From positions 1-6,143 of the forward strand of contig CAMLJA010000124.1 of the NCBI GenBank assembly GCA_946480065.1: a stretch of 6,143 nucleotides of DNA. The letters are read 5' to 3'. The notes beneath the pieces were generated by a model. The model was given only the letters and a program-made list of their open reading frames with translations. It made no database searches and was not told the origin of the DNA. Below are positions 1-6,143 of this stretch, one piece after another (position 1 is the first letter of the stretch; the number at the start of each line of letters is the position of its first letter). Both the position numbers and the translations under genes were made by a program. This DNA is from an uncultured Thermomonas sp. (GTDB taxonomy: Bacteria > Pseudomonadota > Gammaproteobacteria > Xanthomonadales > Xanthomonadaceae).

Positions 1-235
1 AGCGCCTCGCCCAGTTCCAGCACCATCAGGTCGCGCGCGGCGATCCCGCCGGCCAGCAGCGCGCCCGTGATCGCGCCGGTGCCGCCGCCGAGCTCGATCA
101 CCCGCCGCGCAGCGGGCGGCAATTCGGCCAGCATCGCCGCGGCCAGGCCGTGGCTGGATGGCGCGACCGCGGCTACCCGCCGCGGACTGCGCAGCCACTG
201 CCCGACGAAGCGCAGCCAGTCGGGCAGGCGGCGGT

Positions 236-239
<4 letters not shown>
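1..239 (-). CDS. SAM-dependent methyltransferase, phospholipid N-methyltransferase (PmtA)-like, 3' end outside window
   Basis: Only the first 79 residues are inside the window; the gene runs off the left edge. The reading starts at a GTG at 239-237 that overlaps the rlmL stop codon (GTGA, 4-nt overlap), so translation is probably coupled to rlmL. Residues 48-56 (VIELGGGTG) are a class I Rossmann SAM-binding motif I, and residues 73-78 (VLELGE) fit the acidic end of strand 2. The upstream block, residues 13-28 with [16 protein letters not shown], is typical of the family annotated as phospholipid N-methyltransferase or rRNA-adenine-dimethylase-like, where it precedes motif I. The usual motif is ELGPGTG; here the Pro is Gly. 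The likely role is transfer of methyl groups from S-adenosylmethionine to phosphatidylethanolamine at the membrane surface, but a different small-molecule or RNA substrate cannot be excluded without the C-terminal part. I am sure of the methyltransferase fold and less sure of the substrate. Confidence 0.8.
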
Positions 240-2380
<2,141 letters not shown>

Positions 2381-2385
2381 GGGTG

Positions 2386-2400
2386 AAGAGTTCTATCGTA
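2386..2400 (-). promoter_or_regulatory. Possible -10 element and short leader of rlmL
   Basis: On the minus strand the hexamer TACGAT (2400-2395) stands 14 nt before the rlmL ATG. It fits the TAnnnT pattern of a -10 box and would give a leader of about 7-8 nt. No convincing -35 box is found about 17 nt further upstream, and the hexamer shares bases with the edge of the REP-like element. This is a weak prediction; rlmL may equally be read through from the hydrolase gene. Confidence 0.3.
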
Positions 2401-2425
2401 GGAGCGCACCGCAGGGGCGCGATCC
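2398..2425 (+). repeat. REP-like palindromic element with GTAGGAGC head
   Basis: The element starts with GTAGGAGC (2398-2405), the head found in many short extragenic palindromes of Pseudomonas and Xanthomonadaceae. A hairpin follows: arm GCGCACC (2404-2410), loop GCA, arm GGGGCGC (2414-2420), pairing at six of seven positions with one A/G mismatch, then GATCC. It fills part of the only sizeable gap in the leftward gene run, between the hydrolase stop and the rlmL start. That is the expected location for a REP: extragenic, affecting mRNA stability or attenuation. Only one copy lies in this window, so its repetitive nature is inferred from the resemblance and is not shown here. Confidence 0.55.
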
Positions 2426-2450
2426 GTCGTCCGGCAAGTGGAGACGGGCA

Positions 2451-2978
2451 TCAGCGCAAGTCACCGAGCAGCGCGGCGAACGCCTCGGCGCTGGCCTGCA
2501 CGTGGTCGGACAGGCGGTGCGAATCGTCCACCAGCAGCAGCCGGGCGCTGCGCGCGGCGGCCCAGTCCACCACCTGCGCGGCGGGAATCAGCTCGTCGTG
2601 CCAGCCGTGGACGACCGACGTCGGCACCGCGGCCGCGGGCATCGGCGGCGCGCCCTGCATCACCACCGGCGGCGCCATCAGGAACAGGCCGGCCACCGGC
2701 ACCTGCAGCGACACGTGGCCGCTGATGTAGGCACCCAGGCTGGAGCCGGCCAGCACCAGCGGACCGCGCGCGGCGGCCGCCTGCGCCAGCGCCAGCAGGC
2801 GCGCGATGCGCGCCGGCACGTCGCCCAGCGGGGTGACCCCGCGGCGGGCGTCGAGGTCGGTGTAGTCGGGGCGTTCGTGGGTCCAGCCCAGGCGCCCGGC
2901 CACCTCGGCCAGCGCGGTCACCTTGCCGGCGTCGGGGCCGCTTTCGAAGCCGTGCGAGAGGATGCAGTGGCCGTTCAT
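2451..2978 (-). CDS. Small alpha/beta hydrolase (YqiA/YcfP-like size class)
   Basis: This is a 175-residue compact alpha/beta-hydrolase. Residues 6-12 (ILSHGFES) form the HG oxyanion region, and GSSLGA at 78-83 is the nucleophile elbow GxSxG with Ser80 as nucleophile. Asp128 (HGWHDELIP) and His154 (DDSHRL) complete a plausible catalytic triad in the right order and spacing. There is no signal peptide or membrane segment, so it is probably a cytosolic esterase or thioesterase; the substrate cannot be told from sequence. The ATG at 2978 overlaps the MOSC gene stop (ATGA), so the two are almost certainly translated together from one mRNA. A GGTGG run just upstream is a weak ribosome site. The open frame continues upstream of this ATG through antisense DNA, but only the part from MNGHCILSHGF onward looks like protein, and a start there exactly matches the overlap. 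Confidence 0.88.
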   Translation of the reverse strand: MNGHCILSHGFESGPDAGKVTALAEVAGRLGWTHERPDYTDLDARRGVTPLGDVPARIARLLALAQAAAARGPLVLAGSSLGAYISGHVSLQVPVAGLFLMAPPVVMQGAPPMPAAAVPTSVVHGWHDELIPAAQVVDWAAARSARLLLVDDSHRLSDHVQASAEAFAALLGDLR

Positions 2979-3469
2979 GCCGCCACCAAAGCGTCGCCGA
3001 CGCGCAGCGTGCCGCCCTCGAGGATCCGCGCGCACAGCCCGCCCATGCCGCGCATCGCGTTGTAGCCGCCGGCACCGAGCGCGGCCTCCATGCGCGAGCA
3101 CGGGTCGCATTCGCCGGTGCCCTCCAGCAGCACGTCGCCGATGCGGAAGCGGCGGCCCATCAGCGCGAGCAGCGGGATCCCCGACACCAGCAGGTTGCGG
3201 CGCAGCGTGGGCGCCGCGACCGACGCGTGGCCGGACAGCGCGGCGATGGCCGGCAGGTGCTCGGCCTGCAGCAGGGTCACCCCGCGCTTGCCGCTCGCAC
3301 TGCGGTAGCGGTCCCCGGCCAGCCCGGCGCCGGCGCGCGCCTCGGCCTCGTCGACCGCCCGCATGGCCGCGCCGCGGGCGGGGCGCAGTCCCATCCATTC
3401 CACCCGGCCGGCGCGCGGGAAGGTGCCGAACAGGCGGCCGAGTTCGGAATCGGGAGGGGGCTGCTGCAT
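2975..3469 (-). CDS. MOSC-domain protein (molybdenum cofactor sulfurase C-terminal type)
   Basis: The 164-residue protein is a stand-alone MOSC domain. Supporting motifs are GLAGDRY at 49-55, the charged RRNLLVSG block at 90-97, RFRIGDVLLEGTGECDPCSRME at about 107-128 with the conserved Cys pair (Cys121 and Cys124), and a C-terminal GGTLRVGDALV strand. MOSC proteins handle sulfur or reducible nitrogen on molybdenum-cofactor enzymes; stand-alone members such as YiiM detoxify N-hydroxylated base analogues, with the conserved Cys as metal or sulfur ligand. Which activity applies here is not decidable. The gene is first in a leftward pair with the hydrolase (4-nt overlap). Its ATG lies 22 nt from the divergent amidase ATG, has no Shine-Dalgarno, and has a TAGCAT hexamer 6 nt upstream, suggesting a leaderless mRNA. 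Confidence 0.88.
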   Translation of the reverse strand: MQQPPPDSELGRLFGTFPRAGRVEWMGLRPARGAAMRAVDEAEARAGAGLAGDRYRSASGKRGVTLLQAEHLPAIAALSGHASVAAPTLRRNLLVSGIPLLALMGRRFRIGDVLLEGTGECDPCSRMEAALGAGGYNAMRGMGGLCARILEGGTLRVGDALVAA

Positions 3470-3491
3470 CCGCGAATGCTAGCATCGGGCC
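3470..3491. promoter_or_regulatory. Predicted symmetrical bidirectional promoter for MOSC and amidase genes
   Basis: These 22 nt are all that separates two divergent ATG codons. At 3476-3485 lies the perfect palindrome ATGCTAGCAT. It contains TAGCAT on the plus strand (3480-3485) and TAGCAT on the minus strand (3481-3476). Each hexamer matches TAnnnT, and each ends exactly 6 nt before its gene's ATG, so transcription would start at or near the A of each start codon. Neither gene has a Shine-Dalgarno sequence. No good -35 box is seen for either direction, and any would lie inside the opposite gene. The two polymerase sites overlap completely, so they would be mutually exclusive. The palindrome might instead, or also, be a repressor site. 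Confidence 0.6.
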
Positions 3492-4073
3492 ATGCCCGCA
3501 CCGCCGATCAGACGCGATCCGCTGCCCTATGCCGAGGCGCTTGCGGCGCGGGACCCGGCCGACGTGGACACGGTGGTAATCCATTGCACCGAACTGCCCG
3601 ACTTGGCCACCGCGCGCGCCTGGGGCGAACGCGTGCTGTACCCCGCGAGCGGGACCGGCAACAGCGGCCACTACTACATCGACCGCGACGGCACGATCCA
3701 CGAATACGTGCCGGTCGCGCGCACCGCCCACCACACCCGCGGCTGGAACCCGCGCAGCATCGGGATCGAACTGGTCAACACCGGCCGCTTCCCCGACTGG
3801 CTGGATTCGCGCCGGCAGGCGATGGACGAGCCCTACACCGAGGCCCAGGTGGCGTCCCTGGTGGCGCTGCTGCTGGACCTGCACGCGCGGCTGCCGGGGC
3901 TGGCGCAGGTCGCCGGGCACGAGGACCTGGACCGCGACGAGGTGGCGGCCAGCGACGATCCCGCGCGGCGCGTCCGCCGCAAGCGCGACCCGGGCCCGCT
4001 GTTCCCCTGGGAGGCGGTGCTGGCGGCGGTGCCGCTGCGGCGGATCGCCGCGCCGGGGCCCGCGGCGCCTTAG
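3492..4073 (+). CDS. AmpD-like N-acetylmuramoyl-L-alanine amidase (Amidase_2)
   Basis: This 193-residue zinc amidase cleaves the bond between N-acetylmuramic acid and L-alanine in peptidoglycan fragments. Compared with AmpD, the zinc ligands are His31 (VVIHCTE), His143 (AGHEDL) and Asp166 (KRDPGPLFPW), with Glu93 (SIGIEL) and Lys164 as the probable catalytic pair. The HYYIDRDGTIHEYVP strand at 60-74 and AHHTRGWN at 79-86 are also family features. All key residues are present. No signal peptide, lipobox or membrane segment is seen, so a cytosolic role in recycling anhydro-muropeptides (and hence in AmpR-type beta-lactamase control) is more likely than cell-wall hydrolysis. It differs from classic AmpD around residues 95-118, so a paralogous AmpD homologue is possible and no symbol is given. 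It diverges from the MOSC gene, and its stop codon forms part of the predicted tesB promoter. Confidence 0.9.
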   Translation: MPAPPIRRDPLPYAEALAARDPADVDTVVIHCTELPDLATARAWGERVLYPASGTGNSGHYYIDRDGTIHEYVPVARTAHHTRGWNPRSIGIELVNTGRFPDWLDSRRQAMDEPYTEAQVASLVALLLDLHARLPGLAQVAGHEDLDRDEVAASDDPARRVRRKRDPGPLFPWEAVLAAVPLRRIAAPGPAAP

Positions 4074-4082
4074 AATCCGCGC
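4071..4082 (+). promoter_or_regulatory. Predicted -10 element (TAGAAT) for leaderless tesB, overlapping the amidase stop codon
   Basis: TAGAAT at 4071-4076 fits a -10 box and ends 6 nt (CCGCGC) before the tesB ATG, the same spacing as the two hexamers between the MOSC and amidase genes. Its first three bases are the TAG stop of the amidase gene. No Shine-Dalgarno lies before tesB and no clear -35 box is visible in the GC-rich amidase 3' end. tesB could also be co-transcribed with the amidase. Confidence 0.5.
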
Positions 4083-4958
4083 ATGACCCAGCCCGTTTCC
4101 GAACTGATCGAACTGCTCTCGCTGGAGCGGCTCGAGGACAACCTGTTCCGCGGCCAGAGCCGCGACATCGGCACCAAGTACGTGTTCGGCGGCCAGGTGC
4201 TGGGGCAAGCGCTGTCGGCGGCGCAGGCGACCATGACCGAGCCGCGCGCCGCGCATTCGCTGCACGCCTACTTCCTGCGCGCCGGCGACATCGAGGCGCC
4301 GATCGTCTACGACGTGGACCGCACCCGCGACGGCGGCAGCTTCTCGGTGCGCCGGGTCACCGCGATCCAGCACGGCAAGGTGATCTTCTTCTGCGCGGCC
4401 TCGTTCCAGGAAACCGAGCCCGGCGCCGAGCACCAGCTGTCGATGCCGGAGGTGCCGCGCCCGGAGGACATCGAGCCGGCGCCCGCCATCCCGCCGGAGA
4501 AGATGGCGCTGCTGCCCACCAAGGTCCAGCGCTGGCTGGACCGGCAGGGCCCGTTCGAGTTCCGCCACGTCTACCCGCGCGACGAACTCAACCCGCCCAA
4601 GCGCCCGCCCTACCAGCACGTCTGGTTCCGGCTGGCGGAGAAGGTGGGCGACGCGCCCGAGCTGCACCGCGCGCTGCTGGCCTACGCCAGCGATTTCCAC
4701 CTGCTGGGCACGGCGACCTTCCCGCACGGCATCAGCTACTACCAGCCGGACGTGCAGATGGCCTCGCTGGACCACGCGCTGTGGTTCCACCGCCCGTTCC
4801 GGGCCGACGAATGGCTGCTCTACAGCATCGACAGCCCCAGCGCGCAGGGTTCGCGCGGGCTGGCGCGCGGGCTGGTGTTCGACCGCGGTGGCCGGCTGGT
4901 GGCGAGCACCGCGCAGGAAGGCCTGATCCGGGTGGTCCCGCACGGCGCCGCGCCATGA
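4083..4958 (+). CDS. tesB: Acyl-CoA thioesterase II
   Basis: The 291-residue double-hotdog protein hydrolyses acyl-CoA to free fatty acid and CoA in the cytosol, with broad chain-length range in known TesB enzymes; the physiological role is thought to be CoA release or overflow from beta-oxidation. Family signatures are VFGGQVLGQAL (34-44), HSLHAYFLRAGD (58-69), SFSVRRVTAIQHGK (86-99), ASLDHALWFHRPF (227-239) and ASTAQEGLIR (274-283). The catalytic residues known from E. coli TesB (Asp204, Thr228, Gln278) fall at identical numbers here: Asp204 (YASDFHLL), Ser228 in place of Thr, and Gln278. Ser at this position keeps the hydroxyl. Length is normal and both hotdog halves are complete. Start at 4083 is set by the N-terminus MTQPVSELIELLSLE, typical of the family. 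The downstream membrane protein gene overlaps it by 4 nt. Confidence 0.96.
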   Translation: MTQPVSELIELLSLERLEDNLFRGQSRDIGTKYVFGGQVLGQALSAAQATMTEPRAAHSLHAYFLRAGDIEAPIVYDVDRTRDGGSFSVRRVTAIQHGKVIFFCAASFQETEPGAEHQLSMPEVPRPEDIEPAPAIPPEKMALLPTKVQRWLDRQGPFEFRHVYPRDELNPPKRPPYQHVWFRLAEKVGDAPELHRALLAYASDFHLLGTATFPHGISYYQPDVQMASLDHALWFHRPFRADEWLLYSIDSPSAQGSRGLARGLVFDRGGRLVASTAQEGLIRVVPHGAAP

Positions 4959-5764
4959 GGCAGGTGTTCGCCAGCGCGCGGCTGGAAAACGTGGAGGCGG
5001 TGGCCGGGCTGCTGCGCGCGGAAGGCATCGAGGTCAAGATCAGCGACGGCCGCTCCTACCGCGGCAACCGCCGCGGCACCTTCAGCTATCGCGACGGCGG
5101 CGGCCCGCAGCCCGCGGTCTGGGTGGTGCGCGCCGAGGACCAGCCGCGCGCGCGCCAGCTGCTGCGCGACGCCGGCCTGCTGGAGAGCACCCGTGCCGGC
5201 GGCAGCAGCTTCCTGCCGCTGCCGGCGCCGGAGGCGTCGCGCACCGAGGCCACCGCGCGCAATCCGCTGCGGCTCAAGCTCGGGCTGCTGGCGCTGATCG
5301 CGCTGGTCGGCGCGATGATCGTGTTCGCCAGCCGCCAGCCCGGGCCGAACGCGCCCAAGCCCTCGGTGGCCAGCCAACCGGCACGTCCTGTCGCCCCCAT
5401 GGTGGTGCCGCTCGCGGGGGAGGCGCTGGAGGAATACCGCGCGCCGGTGCCCACCGCGCTGGCGCGGCTGCTGGTCGAACGCGCGCTGGCCGAACGCGCG
5501 CCCGCTCAGGCCTGCGTGGCGATCGACGGCGCCGACCCCGCCACCGGCTTCCTGCCGTCGCTGGCGGCCGGCAAGAGCGCCGTGTTCGCCGCGTCCGCCT
5601 GCCCCGGCCCGGACGCCTACGCCATCGCGGTGCAGGATTACCGGACCGACGGCAGCGGGCGCGGCCGGGTGTCGCTGCTGCTGGACGGGGCGCCGCCGCG
5701 GCTGCTCGACGTGGAGCGGGACGGTACCCGCTGGCGGGTGCTGGGCGAGGCGGCGTCCCCCTGA
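4955..5764 (+). CDS. DUF2007-like single-pass membrane protein ('pathogenicity-like' type), function unknown
   Basis: The protein has 269 residues and three parts. Residues 1-76 (MRQVFASARLENVEAV... WVVRAEDQPRARQLLRDAGLL) resemble the DUF2007 fold, a small alpha/beta domain called a putative signal-transducing domain, with an added basic loop (RSYRGNRRGTFSYR, 33-46). Residues 108-126 (LKLGLLALIALVGAMIVFA) form one membrane helix, followed by a Pro/Ala-rich linker (128-150). Residues 155-269 form a C-terminal domain with two cysteines (187 and 216) that could pair if periplasmic; I do not recognise this domain. Positive charges before the helix (Arg102, Arg106, Lys108) favour an N-in, C-out topology. 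Xanthomonas proteins of this plan are labelled pathogenicity-like, a name from annotation rather than a shown function. The ATG overlaps the tesB stop (ATGA), so coupling to tesB is likely. The palindromic terminator begins at the stop codon. Confidence 0.82.
   Translation: MRQVFASARLENVEAVAGLLRAEGIEVKISDGRSYRGNRRGTFSYRDGGGPQPAVWVVRAEDQPRARQLLRDAGLLESTRAGGSSFLPLPAPEASRTEATARNPLRLKLGLLALIALVGAMIVFASRQPGPNAPKPSVASQPARPVAPMVVPLAGEALEEYRAPVPTALARLLVERALAERAPAQACVAIDGADPATGFLPSLAAGKSAVFAASACPGPDAYAIAVQDYRTDGSGRGRVSLLLDGAPPRLLDVERDGTRWRVLGEAASP
5471..5500 (+). repeat. 15-nt tandem duplication inside the DUF2007-like gene
   Basis: Bases 5471-5485 and 5486-5500 are adjacent copies differing at one position (CTGGT versus CTGGC at the fifth base). 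The repeat is in frame and gives LVERA followed by LAERA at residues 173-182. It looks like a recent replication-slippage duplication in a probably helical segment. Confidence 0.7.
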
Positions 5765-5793
5765 AGGAACGCCCGGCATGCCGGGCGTTCCTT
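5764..5793. terminator. Perfect 30-nt palindrome, probable bidirectional terminator
   Basis: Arm AAGGAACGCCCGGC (5764-5777), centre AT, and its exact complement GCCGGGCGTTCCTT (5780-5793) form a stem of up to 13 pairs with a 4-nt loop. The first base is the A of the TGA stop of the upstream gene. Convergent genes flank it (stops at 5764 and 5808), and an A-rich edge on one side mirrors a T-containing edge on the other, so it can act for both strands. The T tract is short (TTCCTT on the plus strand), so it is not a textbook intrinsic terminator, but stem strength and location support the call. Confidence 0.8.
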
Positions 5794-5807
5794 GCTCCGA
5801 TCGCGGT

Positions 5808-6143
5808 TCAGCGCCTGGGGGCGCCGCGGCCGTGGCCGGCCATCGCCGGCATGGCCTCGAGCTCGGCCTTCACCACCACCCCGTCGTGGTTCGCGTCCAG
5901 GCGGTCGAACGCCGCCCCGGCGCGCTCGCGGCGTGCGGCATCGTCCAGCCCGCGCCCGCCCGCGGCTTGCTTGCCCGCGTGCGCACCGCCGGCATGGGCC
6001 TGCCGCCCCGCCAGGAACTCGTCGCGGGTGAGCCTGCCGTCCCTGTCGGCATCGGCGCCGGCGAAGAACGCATCGCGCTGCTGCCGCATCCGCAGCTGCA
6101 TGTCGGCGCGGTCCAGGTAGCCGTCCTTGTTCATGTCCATCGC
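5808..6143 (-). CDS. EF-hand calcium-binding protein, N-terminus outside window
   Basis: 111 residues are visible and the reading frame is still open at the right edge, so the true start lies beyond the window. Three EF-hand loops can be read. The first begins DMNKDGYLD near the edge; the second is DADRDGRLTRDE (visible residues 31-42 counting from the edge); the third is DANHDGVVVKAE (83-94). The second and third have D/N at positions 1, 3 and 5, Gly at 6 and Glu at 12, as needed for calcium binding; the first ends in Asp instead of Glu, which weakens or alters binding. A Gly/Ala/His-rich linker at about 46-66 separates loops two and three. Related proteobacterial proteins often carry a signal peptide and act outside the cytoplasm, but that part is not in view. 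The gene converges on the DUF2007-like gene across the palindromic terminator. Confidence 0.87.
   Translation of the reverse strand, partial: AMDMNKDGYLDRADMQLRMRQQRDAFFAGADADRDGRLTRDEFLAGRQAHAGGAHAGKQAAGGRGLDDAARRERAGAAFDRLDANHDGVVVKAELEAMPAMAGHGRGAPRR

Noticed and set aside
2426..2450. Possible second hairpin or terminator downstream of the hydrolase gene
   Set aside because: No stem beyond a few bases and no T tract could be found in this stretch.
2979..4943. Long N-terminal extension of the hydrolase frame, upstream of its ATG at 2978
   Set aside because: It lies antisense to the amidase and tesB genes and out of frame in the MOSC gene. It has low-complexity composition, and the true start is fixed by the ATGA overlap and the onset of hydrolase homology.
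3227..4954. Upstream extension of the DUF2007-like frame, making an apparent 845-residue protein
   Set aside because: It runs antisense to the MOSC gene and out of frame through the amidase and tesB genes. Protein-like sequence begins only at MRQVFASARL (4955).
6138..6140. ATG near the right edge as the start of the EF-hand gene
   Set aside because: It falls immediately before the first EF-hand loop, leaving no N-terminal helix for that hand, and the frame stays open to the window edge, so the gene most likely begins outside.

Overview
The window is very GC-rich (roughly 70% or more, with strong G/C bias at third codon positions) and densely packed with housekeeping and small accessory genes. 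Protein character, a putative REP element with a GTAGGAGC head, -10-like hexamers placed right next to start codons, and a DUF2007-type membrane protein like those annotated 'pathogenicity-like' in Xanthomonas suggest a gammaproteobacterium of the Xanthomonadaceae/Lysobacteraceae (Lysobacter, Luteimonas, Thermomonas or similar). The family-level placement is inference from recall of such proteins; no search was run.

Left half, all on the minus strand and read from right to left: a MOSC-domain protein (3469-2975) overlaps by 4 nt an alpha/beta hydrolase (2978-2451). A 70-nt gap with the REP-like hairpin follows, then rlmL, encoding the bifunctional 23S rRNA methyltransferase RlmKL (2380-236). 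The rlmL stop overlaps by 4 nt a GTG-started SAM-dependent methyltransferase of the phospholipid N-methyltransferase type (239 to beyond base 1, partial).

Right half, on the plus strand: an AmpD-like peptidoglycan amidase (3492-4073), the acyl-CoA thioesterase II gene tesB (4083-4958), and a DUF2007-like single-pass membrane protein (4955-5764) overlapping tesB by 4 nt. These point away from the MOSC gene. A 30-nt perfect palindrome at 5764-5793, probably a bidirectional terminator, separates them from a convergent EF-hand protein gene (5808 to beyond the right edge, partial).

No dedicated new system (CRISPR, toxin-antitoxin, phage or transposon) is visible; gene content is ordinary. The most interesting signal is regulatory. 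The MOSC and amidase genes diverge from only 22 nt of shared DNA, which holds a 10-nt palindrome encoding TAGCAT on each strand, exactly 6 nt before each ATG. The tesB gene has TAGAAT exactly 6 nt before its ATG, and the TAG of that hexamer is the amidase stop codon. None of the three starts has a Shine-Dalgarno sequence. This fits leaderless transcription from compact promoters, with one symmetrical bidirectional promoter; it is inference until transcription starts are mapped.
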